Assembly (NCBI GenBank): GCA_026075535.2
Contig: AP026550.1
Location: 310,001 to 374,000 of the forward strand
DNA from: Tricholoma matsutake
Taxonomy: Eukaryota > Basidiomycota > Agaricomycetes > Agaricales > Tricholomataceae
Direction: 5' to 3'
Length of the DNA: 64,000 nt
Part shown: piece after piece, positions 33,926 to 46,274 of the stretch
Position numbering within the stretch: the first letter of the stretch is position 1
Layout: every line of letters begins with the position of its first letter
Notes under the pieces: model-generated
What the model saw: only the letters and a program-made list of their open reading frames with translations
Databases searched by the model: none
What the model was told of the DNA's origin: nothing
Program-made: the position numbers and the translations under genes

Positions 33926-34773
33926 ATGGCATTACCCTTCTCCTCAACTCTCCAATCTATCGCCAACTATTTCAAACCGCACCGCGCAGAAGCACTTGAG
34001 CGAATCCGCGTAAATGCATTTTGCTTCATTCTAGTCATCGTTCTCTCCAATCTCCTTCCCCTTCCTTCTCTTCAATCTGCCCTCCGCACAGTGGCAAGTT
34101 CCAGACACGAACGATGGTACTCCGATTGGGTATATCGATGGTTCTGTATTCTAGGTAAGTATAAATTCTGGACCATGCAAAGTTTCTAACCTTGAATTTT
34201 GGCAGAGGTGGCTGCTGCTGTAATATTCGCATTTAATGTTTTGGAGGGCGTGTACGCCTTGAAATGCCCTAGGCCACCACTCCCACCATACACTTCACCT
34301 GCAAAGGCGAAGCAGATCTTCAAGACAGACCCAACACCAAAACGGACTTTCAAGCTCCTCTCGCCTAACGTATGTTAACCTGCTTTTTCATTGTTATTAC
34401 CACCACTCACGCGCCACGTCGCACAGACAAGCCCCCAGCCGCAGAAGTCCTTCTCTTCTTCTCTCTCATCCTCCTCCTTCTCTACTGCAATAGCAGGAGG
34501 ATCTACCTACCCCACTTCCCCGCTCTCGACACCCTCCCGGGTGTTGCACTACCCCGACCTTCTAGGGTCGACAAACACACAGGGTTCATCCACTTTCCAG
34601 ACACCAAGCCCTGTTCTTTCAGCGTACAGGGGAAAGCACGCTAACGGTGTTGGACGTGAGTTCTCCTCCATTCCTTGTTATATCGCTTACTCCGTCCCGC
34701 AGGTGCATTGGACGTGTCCTTCCTCAGCCAGCTGGGGATGGATGATTCAGATGTCGATGATCGAAGGGACTAG
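33926..34773 (+). CDS. Pom34-like nuclear pore membrane protein
   Basis: Host gene with four exons (33926-34154, 34206-34369, 34427-34655, 34703-34773) and three introns of 51, 57 and 47 nt; phases agree and give 230 residues. N-terminal helix F-K-P-H-R-A-E-A-L-E-R-I-R-V, two membrane segments (about residues 30-48 and 76-95), then a Ser/Pro-rich tail with S-P-N-T-S-P-Q-P-Q-K and P-S-P-V-L-S-A-Y-R-G-K-H. This layout matches basidiomycete Pom34-type nucleoporins, which anchor the pore to the nuclear envelope. Its start is 150 bp from the right end of a TIR element, with a palindromic CACGTG pair at about 33774-33786 in the short promoter. Name given by family resemblance only. Confidence 0.65.
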
Positions 34774-36510
34774 TAAACCCACGTTTGTTGGCAAGGATGG
34801 CCGTTTAACTCTTATTAGGGGATATTCGCGTGATAGCACGCAATGAATTCGAAGTTGTTTGCTGTGTACACGGATAACGGGAGCAAACTCTGACCTACTG
34901 CCATCTATGGGTGTTCGTCGATAAGGCCATGTCTGACACCTTGCGTCTTCTTCTTGGTGCCAAAGTTTCGCGGCGTATAGATGATACTGAGCTTGAAATT
35001 CCCAGCCAAGAAATTCTTCTATCCCTCTCTCCATCCTTCCCAATATACGTATGTAACCCTTTGTTTCTAGATCTGCTTGCTCACAATTTTCCTTTCTTAC
35101 ATTAGTAGTGAGTTTCTTCCTGTCCCCAAATTCAGGGTTGAAAGTGGCATACCACCCCGATGAGGTCCTCGTTATCTATATTGAGATTATTTTGCCTTCA
35201 AGCTGAACGAGTATGCTCGACGTTGTCTAGAGTTCGAATTCTACACCTCGTCGGTGATGCCATTTTTTTCTCGCTCCTGATCTTTCAATGAGTCGTTTGA
35301 TTCGTTTTAGCCATGTGTTCACCTTAATCTTCTTATCATTTCCGATCGCTTATTTTCTTCCCCAAGCAAGCCCGACAGCCTGATTCATGCTAAACCTCAA
35401 AATGCAATCCATCAAAAGACGTTCATTGCCAAGTTCGACGACCTGCTTGCTGCAGTGGGAATACTTGCGTGCATGGAATCATCGTCGTCTGGGCTAACAA
35501 TGAAAATGTTCATCAAAATCAAGGATCTTTCCTTCGCTAGCGGTTATTCTGAGATGCCCATGTCAAGACCGCCGCCATCTGCGCAATTTTTCTCAAATCT
35601 TAGACGAAGGCCAGAGACGTACCTGAGCTCCAGGAATGGTATATGAAGGAAGACCAGGAATACGAAGAGGTGTTTAAAGCCTAGGGCCTCTGATCGAAGC
35701 AAGACCGCGTGAGAAGGCTTGGCGCACGTTGCGGGGAAGTGGTAGGCATTGCATTCATGTCGATCTCTGTAACTGGAGATCTAACATGCTCTGGAAGTAA
35801 TTGGATGAAGCTTAGCGCTATCGGAATGCTAGCTTGAAAAAAAGATCGATAAAGAATTGAGCGAATGTGCGTAGGCTCTAAGTCTGTGTCTGTCTTTGAC
35901 TGATCCTCATCTGTAGGTACAATCTGAGGCGACTGCTGTATTCATACAGGCTCGAGCACGGACATAAGGACGCTACGAGGTCTTTGATAATTTGCAATGC
36001 CAGCCCAACCAAGTCAAAGCTATCTTAGAAAAGAAAAAAGGATTCTCTGTGCATGTTTATGCCCTTGCTTACCACTTCTTTTCCGATGTTAGGTATCCTA
36101 AACGTAGAAGCGGAGCTGAGACCGGGTTCTCGATATCGAGGACCAGAACTCATCCTTGCTTGTCATAGCCTGGTACACCTTCCTGTGGTCCGTGTATGTG
36201 CCGTCAAAGATGCAAATTCGTCAGGACCGATGGTTACTCGCGAACTCTCATATTGACACCGTCATCACCATCAATGATTATAAGTTGATAATTCCGACAG
36301 TATCCCAGGACGGGAAGGTCAGTTTTCTGGGTTGGAAAATTCGAATGTTTCGCTCGAACTACGGGCCACTGCTCTAGTACTATTGTAGATTGATAAACTT
36401 GGAGAACACCGAGGAACCTTAGCCCCACAAAAACTGCACCGAAGCGTCATTCTAGAATCTACCCTGTTCTTCGCGTATGCAAACTGGGCATCCGGCCTCT
36501 GTATCAATTT
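34774..36510 (+). pseudogene. Decayed, unidentified coding remnants
   Basis: No intact gene. Coding-like pieces: 34911-35050 (DKAMSDTLRLLLGAKVSRRI), 35400-35640, 35640-35700 (V-P-E-L-Q-E-W-Y-M-K-E-D-Q-E-Y-E-E-V-F-K), 35925-35970 and 36156-36377 (V-I-T-I-N-D-Y-K-L-I-I-P). They lie on the plus strand in shifting frames with many stops and may be one multi-exon gene in decay. I do not recognise the family. Confidence 0.3.
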
Positions 36511-38296
36511 TTCGTTTTTCCGCCTTCATCATTCACTGCTTCTAGATCGATAATAGTGATTGATCGGTCAATACAGCCGGGGTTATTTATCGGGATTCGT
36601 GCTTCAGTCGGCTTGTAACGCTGCCATCGATTACTCTTCATAGTCGAATTGAATACGGACCGATAGCCATTCACTATATCTTTATAAGCGATGGTTTATC
36701 TCCAGTCGATTTAAGTAATTACTCGGGGGCGCATTAGCATGTTCTCGTCATCACAGCATCGGCATAACAAACTAACATTTCTGCGAACGAGGAACGCCGA
36801 GGAAGACATCAAATTCCCGTTTACCGCCTTCGCTGAAAGAGATAAATTATACGTCATCTGATAGCAAAGCAGATATGTCTGACGAACCCCAACCATCACT
36901 CTATCTGTTTCCTACAAGCGGGTCGCCTCAGGTACATTGTCATGTATCTTTTTTTGGTAGGTTGTCAACGGCCGCTCAAGAGCCAGTTCCCGATGGCGTT
37001 GGATCGCCGCGCGCGGTTCGTAGGGTGACTCGACACAGAACTCTCTTTCTCACACTTGGTTACGGGCGGTTACGGGTTGTCTTAATACAGTCATTAGGCT
37101 CTCAGGCTTAAGGTACGTACACCGGAGTCTTGATGTTAGATGATATTTGTCTTTCAAACCTTTATATGGGACTTCGGAGGTGTCTGCAGGAACAAGGTGA
37201 TGCAGTCTGTTGTCATGATCTATTTTTGCTCATTCTACATAAGTAATATATGTAATGCTGTCGTAATTCGTGCTGTACCCCCAGGGATGCCGGCGGCTTA
37301 TTCCAATCAAAGTTGCTCGGATCGTGTGGGGTTACTAAGGGTTACTATGTAATTGCCTCCATCATCACGCATCAATTCACACATGGGAGCATCAGGGAGC
37401 ATCCAAGGAGCATCAATTTTCAGGGCAACTGAAAATTGCCGAAAACAATAATTTGTGATGTGACTGACGTTTCGCGTGGCGCTAAAGTAGGAAACCTGAT
37501 ATTTCGAAACCCCTCCTGAAATATTTAACTTCAGTCACTTCTGACATGATCTGAATGCCGCCTAACAACCTTACCCCATGTTTTCTGGATCATTCAAAAA
37601 CCATGTACGGTGTAAGTTAACTACAGCAGTCCCTCTATTTGGTTTCTAGCGCCTGACAGGGCCTACGGAGTGGGGGGTGCCAACTTGAAACCTGAAGTCT
37701 TTCTTCCTATCGTTTGTGACTAAAGGGTCCAAAATAACACCCTGACGGCAGGGACAAATTTGTAAGGCACTGCGGTTACCGCACGGAATGGCAAGTGAAG
37801 CAAAGGTATTCTCTGTCCATCAACGGAACTAAATAACGGAACTAAATAGGACTCCGTTAAATTTAGACTTGCGCTGTGAGGGCCGTTGCTCTGCACAGCA
37901 TGTCAGAGTTCCTCAGGAGTGGAGAGGGTAAAGCATGTACAATGCCATTAAGGCATGATCAGTGTGAACATCCCATTGTGGAACCAGACCATGCCAATGC
38001 TCGTTATGATGCGTTCTGTGAAATGATCATCTTTGAAATAGATAACTCCTCTAAGAGCGTAACGCACATGGTCTCCAGCACATGTAATCCAAATAACAGG
38101 ATCCAATGAGGGGCTATTTCCTACCACATCGAAGTACACACCTACAACAACCATCAACAACCTGATGAGCACTGGCACTGCTTTGATAGCCTACCACATC
38201 TCTCTGTATTAGGCTTGGTTTACAAATGTAGGCATGTCTTTTGATATATATACTATTAGACCGAACATTATCATGTACTACAGTGTACTACATTAC
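36511..38296. other. Intergenic, no gene seen
   Basis: Frames here are short. 36875-37111 opens for 78 codons without a domain. 37385-37412 has tandem GGGAGCATC/GGAGCATC words. Nothing else stands out. Confidence 0.35.
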
Positions 38297-38298
38297 TA

Positions 38299-38499
38299 CA
38301 GCCGAACTCATTTCGATAGGCCCCTCTTGAAAAAATACACGCAGACGTTTGATGGGCGGTGTGGCCTATTTTCGATTGTTTTTCGACGTCCGACAGACTT
38401 TTATCGTACGATTTCCTTAAAAGGCTCGGAAATCAAGAAGTTGGGATTCAGCTACATGTGCATTTTTTCAGAAGGGGCCTATCGATATGAGTTTGACTG
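38299..38499. mobile_element. Tc1/mariner-like MITE
   Basis: 201 bp flanked by TA on each side (38297-38298; 38500-38501). About 42-bp inverted ends, roughly 86 percent identical, starting CAGCCGAACTCATTTCG on the left and CAGTCAAACTCATATCG on the right (reverse complement), a start typical of fungal pogo/Tc1 ends. No transposase. Confidence 0.7.
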
Positions 38500-38501
38500 T
38501 A

Positions 38502-38927
38502 ATAGTAAATAACATTAGACGCAGCTGCCGAACGTGAAAGCAATCGGCATTTGCCGCAACGTTGCAGCACAGAGAGAAAAGCAAGCATACGCAAACATTG
38601 ATGCATATATAAATGATAAATCAGCGTCGGCAAATGCCGCGCGGACATATTCCCACGCATCACCAAGTCGAGGGATAAACCTCATTCTCAATACTGAGAA
38701 CTCGGAATGCAGCGTGTCGATGTTGGTATCGGGTCCCTTACGAAAATAATAAATATTGACATCTAATAGATAACACATCGGATATCCAAACATCTACTTT
38801 TATCCGTATAAGCATAAGTCAAATATAAGTGAAGCAAAACAAAGTAAGCGGGTATGCAAAAAGGGGGAAGAAGTAACAAGCGCCAAGTATATCTTGGACA
38901 TCTAACAAATTATTTCCTCACTCTTAA
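38502..38927. other. 3' flank of the GMC gene
   Basis: 426 bp, no gene. Probably contains the 3' UTR of the minus-strand oxidoreductase. Confidence 0.4.
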
Positions 38928-41135
38928 TTAAGCGTAGGCAGCCTTGATGAGATCTGCCGCCCTCTCAGCCACTACATATGTAGGTACTTGAGTATGCATA
39001 CTAGGGACGTAAGGCTGTAAATTTTATCATGATCAGCCTTAGCACCTGCCGAACGGACCAAAAACTCACAAGAACAGAAGCATCGACGATCCTCACGCCC
39101 GCTACCTTCTTCATCTTCAAATCTGGGTCCACAACCCCGTATGACGCTCCCACAGGTGACATACTTGACGTGCCTACCGGGTGCCAGATCACCCCCGTAT
39201 TGTCCGCGATATATCTATCAAGGGCAGCATCCACATTTGTCGAATTCAATGCAGTCGCGAGAGCGCTGGTAGGACCAGTAACGTAACCCGTCCATGCAGG
39301 CGCAGTCGCGAAGTGTACAGCAAGCTTTACAGCCTCCCGCATCACTGTCTTGTCAAATACAGACTCCAGGAGCGCTGGGTTGATGAGTGGTACAGCAAAA
39401 GGGTCGCTGGAGGCCAACTTGACGAACCCACGTGAAGCGGGAGATACGACGATGGTGCCAAGTCCCAGGTAGGTGCCAGACGGCGTGGCAAGAGGAACAC
39501 CATCCTAGAAAAATTGAAAGAGTAACGAGGAATGTTAAGCAGCGAAGAAGAATAGAGAGAAAATTCACGCACAGCGATGAGGAACTCGTGATGTCCTGAT
39601 GTCGGGCCCGCCGACGGATCCGGTACTGTTTTGAAAATAGAATCGTTGGCTGGGAGCCGCATGAATCCTATATGCGAGGCAGGGATGTCGGTCAATAATC
39701 CTTTGCCTGTCTGTTGCCATATTGCGATGTCCTGTTGCTGGAGTGTCGTATTTCGCTCAAAAGTGTCGTAGGTCCCGGTTCCATTGACATTGAAAACGTT
39801 GACGAGGTATGGATGGTCACTCATATTTGCGCCTACGCTAGGGTGATCGACGATAGTCTTGACGCCGACCGAGCCGAGATCGCTTGAAGGCCCAATGCCG
39901 GAGTTCAACAGGATGTGTGGCGAGCCAACTGATCCTGCGGACAGAATGACTTCTTTGGTTGCTGATATGGTTTTCAGCGCTGTGTTCGGTCTGTTGATAA
40001 ATGACAGGTCATGGAGCACACGAACATAACTTGCCTCCGGTCCCAATCCGGTATTCAACACTTTGAAAAGCAGGTACGCCATCAACAGTGTCAGTTTGCA
40101 TGATACGGGAGACTTGGGCGCCTAGCACAACATGAAGATTCGGCCTTTGAAGGAAATTGGCAGCAAGGTAAGATGTTGCTGAACTGTCCCTCCTCGGTCC
40201 GTTAGCGGTATATTGCAACCACCCTAACAGATACGAAGGTCAATACGGTTCATGCCACCGTGCTTCATGATATACTACTACTTACCAATCCCAAGTCCAT
40301 CTCCACTGTTGTGATCGAGGACAAACGAATGGACGCCTCCTAGCTGATTTATAGCACTGTTGACGCGCCCATCGGTGGACATGGGGTAGCCGGGTAGTGT
40401 GTTAGCCAGCATACCGTTGAACCCATGGACGTTAGGATCATATTGGCCAGTAGTATTGTGGCCGTCGACGGGTTGTTGGAAACGCTCATTTTTCCTGAAA
40501 TATGTCTGCATACTGTTCCACGACCAACCACTATCTCCGGTCACTCTAGCGTAGCGGTCCCAGTCATCCATCGAGCCACGAGTGTACACCAAAAAGTCTA
40601 ATCAAAATGGATGATCAGAGCATCTCAAGTAACAGGGAAATAAAGATGGACTTACTGACAGAGCTAGAGCCACCTAGTGTAAAGCCCCGAGGGTATGGAA
40701 TTGATCGTCCGTTGAAACCTGCCTGCGGTGTTGTGGTGTAGTTCCAGTCATATGGCGTGTTGGGCGTTACATGCGTGCACAAGAAGGGGACTTCGATTAA
40801 AATGACACCGTCGTTTCTAGAGTGTGTAACAACAAATTTACCAAAATCATCTCCTGTCGAAAATAAATATACCCACGATTGTCCGGCTTCCAGAACGAGA
40901 ATGTTCCAGTTGGCATTCTCTGAGAGTCGGTTTGCAAGGACATTGCCAGCGGTACCACCTAGAGGTTCATAAAATCTAAGATGTCTAACTTGAACGGAGA
41001 AGTGAAGGACTCACCGCCCACAATAACGAAGTCGTATTTAATGGTACTTGAAGGCGCGGGAACAATCGCCGCGCGACAGAGGGTGAAGAATAGGAGATAT
41101 GAAGCAGCAATCCTGCACAATGCGGAAGAATGCAT
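38928..41135 (-). CDS. GMC oxidoreductase, aryl-alcohol-oxidase-like, secreted
   Basis: Intact host gene on the minus strand. Eight exons (41135-41015, 40958-40877, 40816-40656, 40597-40286, 40223-40031, 39990-39573, 39504-39070, 39014-38928) with seven GT..AG introns of 40-68 nt; phases agree and total 602 residues, the usual family length. Signal-peptide-like start (residues 1-22), then the FAD-binding D-F-V-I-V-G-G-G-T-A-G-N, GMC signature (Y-P-R-G-F-T-L-G-G-S-S-S-V), L-S-A-G-S-V-G-S-P-H, and catalytic His in V-I-W-H-P-V-G-T and in S-M-H-T-Q near the end. Such enzymes oxidise aryl alcohols or related substrates and make hydrogen peroxide for lignin attack. Exact substrate cannot be read from sequence. 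Confidence 0.93.
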
Positions 41136-43380
41136 GGGTAGAACCGACGATACAGTGAAGATACACTTAGTATGTCACAACTGTGCACTGTTCCCTAAGC
41201 TCCTTTCTTACTTATATACGCTCGCCCTAGTTCAGCCCTAGTATTAGATAATAGAAACTCCTTCTGCGTATGTGCGCAGGTCCTATAGATCCTCGGTATT
41301 TCGTTTGCATCCACGGCTCAGCGGCATGTTTTCTTGACTGGGTATAACAGTCACAGCGTTAAGCGAATTTGGCGTATACTGCGAATGCCACTTACTAAAT
41401 GTGGCAAGATTTTCAGCCTCTCAACCAAACAGGCATTGCAGGGGTCGACTTGGGGTCGACAGGCTCGACCTCTAAGTATGGAGGACCGTTCAAGGCCGTT
41501 AGTGCCACAAATGGTTTTGAAACGGTTGTTACACACCATCATTCCAGGCACCCCCTTCGTTGGACAGCGCATCAAAAGGCACAGGGCGCACAGCTAATGC
41601 CAAAATTGTATGAGACCGGTGTGACGTATGATCGAGCTGGGACGTATGACCGACAAATTGCAGCTTACCACTATCAATCCTATCCCACTTCGTCAAAAAT
41701 TGATCGGAAGTGTATTCATGGTTGATTGAAGCAAGATTGAAGGCATAATTGACGCCTTCTCTCTATGGAACTTCCTAACAATCCGCGGATTGCTGTACAG
41801 GCGTAAATAATGCCGATATCGGAACAGACTTATCGGATGATCGAGGCTGAGTATCTCGTGTATGTAGACATTATACCATGTGGGGACCTACACAGCCGCG
41901 TTGACGCAAACGGTCGAGATTTTATCCGTCGTTTGATTGGTCCCGCTATCGATGGACCCGAGATCTGACAGGATCTGACTCCGCTTTGTTCTCACGCTTC
42001 GGCAGTTGTGAGGTTAAATATAAGTAGATATCTATTTTGGTGACATCTCTGTATGTAACAAAATATCAACACGAAGTTTGGGCCGCCCTGAAGCTCAGGA
42101 ACCATGATGGAACACGGGGAGGAGATGAGGTAAGTAATCGAAAATGATGACTGAGGGGAGACCTGGGGAGACTCGATCTGTCTAATTCGATCCCATCAAA
42201 TGAAGCCGGGAACACTTGTCATCCACAGCCACAAGCGCACCCTAGCGCACCTTCATATTGCCTTTACGAATACAGAGAACTTCGGGTCAAACAAAATTAA
42301 TCGTAAGAAATCGTCTTTTCACACATTTGTGTTCCGAAAGGTCCGGCCCCGGTGGAAAATTTGACCGGCCGTTTCGACAAGTTCCAGGCTGAAAGTATTA
42401 CTATCTATCACATGTAGAAACTCTGTAATAAAAATTTCCGCCCAGTTACGTTAGTATGCGCTCTGGTATTTTTATCCCTACCGAGCCCGACAGACGCCGC
42501 TTTCTTACAATTTTCGAACCATACTCGGAATATGCCGACTTGATGCCGACAATATGTTTCTCGATGTTCGTACTTACTGTCGGCATAGTAAGTCTTGATT
42601 CCTGCAAGCATGCCCATCATGCCGCTCGACTTTTGTGATCAGCGTTGTGCTTCAAAGCTGCGCGCTGAGCGCCGGTTCGTGGTTGGTGGTACTCGGCAAC
42701 CAGCTCTCACAACCGTCGACGCGGCGTGTTACATCATTGAGTAAGTAGCCGTCGCCAGCCACTTGCGATTGGGTTATGGTTTGAAAAAATATTTCTAAAC
42801 ACTACGAAGTTAGTTTCATACAACTCAGACAGGTATTCTCTTCTTTCATTTGATGGGATCGGATTAGACTGATCGAGTATACCCTCCGCAAGTCATTGAC
42901 TTGCGTGCCAGCGCGGAATTGGAATCCTCGAGTAAGGACCTGTCATGTCGATGTCCGTTTGTAGCGTGGCAGCGTGGGTAGCAGGGACACAGTCGGCTCC
43001 CGCGGTCGATTAGTTCAAGTGACGTTGCCCGCTTCTTCGCACTGCATGATACGGTGTACGGTGCACGAGCACTGCGGGCCAGGTATGGTTGGAACACATC
43101 AACTTTTGTGACAGAACCTCTGAGTCGGGGTCCTGGTACTTGCTAGGTTTGGTTTGTTTTACGAGAGGTTACGGGTGACTGAGATTGTGGTCGAGATATC
43201 ACCATCCGATCACCGTCTCCCACGGTTGACCAGCGTGCGCCACACTTTCGGCTAGCGCTCATCCTTGGCGACGAGCATGCTATTCCTTCACTTTTGTTTT
43301 GCTACATATACCTATTATCTATGTATAGTCATAATACTTAAACCTTTATTCTTGCTTGTACACCAATATTAAGCATGTAG
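41136..43380. other. Intergenic region upstream of the GMC gene
   Basis: 2.2 kb, CpG-rich relative to the repeats. No convincing gene on either strand; 42456-42638 can be read for 60 codons with a hydrophobic end and sits in an inverted repeat (TATGCCGAC..GTCGGCATA, about 42530-42591). Promoter of the oxidoreductase is presumably in 41136-41400. Confidence 0.4.
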
Positions 43381-44601
43381 TGAGCATTCTTCCTTGATAG
43401 GAGGGTTTCTTCTCTTCCAAATTGAGGGTACTATATGTACAGGGCTCAATAGTCATTCATATTGCTATATGAATGGCTGGTCCAATTGGGCCAGGGCTAA
43501 AGCCTGGCATGAACAAGTCCTCCATTCTATAGAAATGCTTTGAATGAGATACATTCTACATTCTAGAGACAGTAAATAAATGAACAATACAAAATACAAA
43601 TTACACAATTTATATATTAAATTAACCCCCCAGCAATTGTGCAAGGGGGAAAGGATGTAACTAATGCAAGATTGACCCTTCCCACCATGTGCAGGAGGGG
43701 CTGTAAAAGTGAAAGAAAAAAATAAAGAAAAAACACCCCTTGCGCACCTTGCATGGTGGTATCCCCCTTCCTCCTTGTCATTGTCACCCCCCTCTTATTG
43801 TTGCTGTTGTCATCTTCTCCCATTGTCTTGTTTGCATTCAGTCATCCCCATTGTCTCTCTTGTGTGTCCATGGGTGTGTCACCATTGTTCCCTGTGGCTG
43901 TCATATTTGTGCTGCAGTTGCATTGACAGCATCATTGGGGGTGTCAGTGTTCAGTGCTGGCTGTTGTTTGGTGTCATTCCCCCCATCTGGTGTCATCTCC
44001 CCTCTGGTTTCGTTCCCCCCATTCTTCCCCCATCCCCCTGGCCATCTGTGGGTGTCACTGTGTCATTCTCGTGCTCTCTGTATTGTCCTGGCATCCTGTC
44101 ATCATTCCACCACCCTGCAAGCAGGGGCTCACAGCAGTGGGAATGAGCATTGGGTTGGTGATGTCAGTGTAAGGGCAACCTTAGAGGCCATTTAATTAGT
44201 GGACTAGCAAAGGGAAATCTGAAGTTAGGGTACATATTACAGGGAGTGGAGGCACACCTAGCAAAGGGAAATCTGAAGAGAAAACTCTAAGGACCCCTTT
44301 GCCAATGCCCAGTATATGTGAAGATTGCAAAAATCAAATAATAGCCTAAAAATAGAAAAGGTGGCGATAGGCAGATCAAAGCCACCAAATTATGTGATAC
44401 CAAGGGGTAGATGTTGGAAAGTGTACTCTGCCTCTAAATATAACTGTCAACATGCACAAATGTGATAGAAAGGGAAATTAGTAATAAAAAAGGAAAAATC
44501 ATAGAAAATGAAGAATAGGAGGAAATGAAATGAGGAAAAATATAGGACAAACATAAAAAATAGGAGAAACACATGGGGCACCCCCTAGTCCCCTTACATC
44601 A
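43381..44601 (-). repeat. Probable 3' LTR of the minus-strand chromodomain Gypsy
   Basis: Follows (in minus orientation) the chromodomain tail. On the minus strand it would start TGATGTAAGGGGAC after the purine-rich TTGAGATGGGG. Outer end not defined; the shift from unique to repeat-like sequence is near 43380. Contains a pyrimidine-rich, low-complexity block (43700-44160) and one copy of the CTGNRAGC hairpin (44115-44134). Confidence 0.4.
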
Positions 44602-44994
44602 CCCCATCTCAAAGATGCATTGCCCTGATGCATCCAGAATCACATACAACCAAAGTCAGTAACTTGAATGCAACATGGTGCAGCAGCGTGCCATCAGTGG
44701 AATTCCTTGACTAACCAAGGGGCATTCACATTGGACTCCTTGACCCATGAGTTCTCCTCATAACCATAACCCTTCCAGTACACCAAATACTGGAGTTTTC
44801 CTCAACGCAACCGGCTGTCCAAGATTGACTCGACTTCATACTGGGGTTCTCCCTCGATCACTGTAGGTGGTGGTGATGGACATGAATGGTGTCCTGGGAA
44901 TGGATCTGGGGGAGCTGGAAGAAGTTTGACAACATGGAAGACTGGGTGGAGTCTGGACATGGAGGCTGGGAGGTGCAGATGATAGGCATGCATT
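44602..44994 (-). pseudogene. Gypsy integrase C-terminus with chromodomain
   Basis: Minus-strand reading: M-S-R-L-H-P-V-F-H-V-V-K-L near 44960, then chromodomain [27 protein letters not shown] (about 44840-44740), one TGA at about 44800, and a Gly-rich tail. Integrase core is missing between here and 46050. Confidence 0.8.
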
Positions 44995-46035
44995 TAGTGT
45001 TTAAAAGTCCAGTTTGGGCAACTGAAAAAAACTGCAAACTGAACCGAACCTAACTGGCGGTCCAGTTTTTTTATTGGTTCAGTTGCCCTAATTCTCATTG
45101 GTAGTTGGTTGCAGTCTTTACTATTGAATATTTATATAAAACTGATAAAAACCGGTTGCAGTCGGTTGCAACCGGTTTATTTACATGTAGTATACTCATC
45201 TATTGTACATAGTAATACTAATAGAATAACTAATAGAATAACTATGATAAATATACCTGGGGAAAGAAAGAGTTTGAAAAGCATGGGTTTATATACCCTG
45301 CAAGTGCACACAGACCATTTGGTCATGTTTGCACACCCAACTGAAAAGTGGTGCCACTTGTAGACACCACTCCCACAACTGACAACATCAACAACACCAC
45401 CACCACGCCTGTGAGCCCCTGCTCATAGGGCGAGTTGGAGTTGCTCACAACAACAACGGACACCGAGACCAAATGCACAGCAGCCCAAATGATGATTAGC
45501 ATCGTTTGGGCTGCAGGTATGTTTTTTTTTTTATCTGTTCAATAACTAACTTTTTCTTTCTCTTTTTTAGGTTCTTTGCTTTTATGATGACAATGTATGA
45601 CCCCCAAAGGCTGCCACCCTGACATGGCACCTCCACCCAGCCTGCGAGCCACTGCTCGCAGGGGGAGATGGGGGTGCTGCCAAACAACGACAGGGAAACA
45701 ATGACAACGGCAGTGGGAACACCAACACAACACTGCCAATGCCCAATGCCCATCACCCATTGCCAATGCTGGCATCACCAACAATGACAATGGCAATGGG
45801 AACACCAACACAACACCACCAACACCAATGCCCATTGCCAATGCTGCCATCACCAACACCAATTGCCAACAACAACAACAATGATGTGGCACTGCTGCCA
45901 TGTCACCACCAGCCAACACCCATCACCAATAACAACAACAACAACATGGCACTGCTGCCATGTCACCCGCCAACACAGCATGGCACCACTGCCATGCCAC
46001 CACTCGCCCTGATCACCACCACACAATGAGGCCAA
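44995..46035. mobile_element. TAGTGTTT-family hAT-like element, right end lost
   Basis: Left terminus TAGTGTTTAAAAGTCCAGT at 44995, internal sequence parallel to 46275-46800 (CCATTTGGTCATGTTTG near 45317 versus CCATATGGTCATGTTTG near 46650). Has an intron-like module at 45517-45570, hairpins at 45409-45428 and 45641-45662, then AAC/CAC-rich sequence. No right inverted end; the host Gypsy has lost its integrase core at the same place, so a deletion removed both. Confidence 0.6.
45517..45570 (+). other. Intron-like module 1
   Basis: GTATGTTTTTT...TTTTTTAG, 54 nt, with a branch-like TAACTAAC 22 nt before the AG. Aligns with 46824-46885 and 47252-47313. Confidence 0.5.
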
Positions 46036-46049
46036 ACAACACCAATGTC

Positions 46050-46274
46050 ACTTGCAGGTGGCAATGATGGATGACGATGATAGGCTGGGTGGCAGGTGGT
46101 GAAACTTGATGACGGTGAGCAACTTTTTCCTGTTCCCCTCATTTTTGTGCTCATGGTGTTGGGATATGATGTGCCAGCAAAGGTCTGGGTCATTGGGGAC
46201 ATAGATGTGATCCCTGAAATACAACAAGTCCTCCCTTTCAGCCCACTCTGCTGCACACAAGGAAAGGGTGGATC
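46050..46274 (-). pseudogene. Gypsy integrase zinc-domain fragment
   Basis: Minus strand: E-R-E-D-L-L-Y-F-R-D-H-I-Y-V-P near 46220, I-I-S-Q-H-H near 46150, ending at a T-C near 46050. It is the start of the integrase of the same minus-strand Gypsy, continuous with 47976 once the hAT-like element is left out. Confidence 0.75.

Noticed and set aside
34747..35043. 98-codon minus-strand ORF beside the Pom34-like gene
   Set aside because: Overlaps the last exon's end and has no recognisable domain or splice context.
42456..42638. Small hydrophobic ORF (60 codons)
   Set aside because: Lies across an inverted repeat, no promoter or homologue recognised; chance ORF likely.
43709..44195. Overlapping 145- and 151-codon ORFs
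   Set aside because: Low-complexity pyrimidine-rich LTR sequence; composition alone keeps the frames open.
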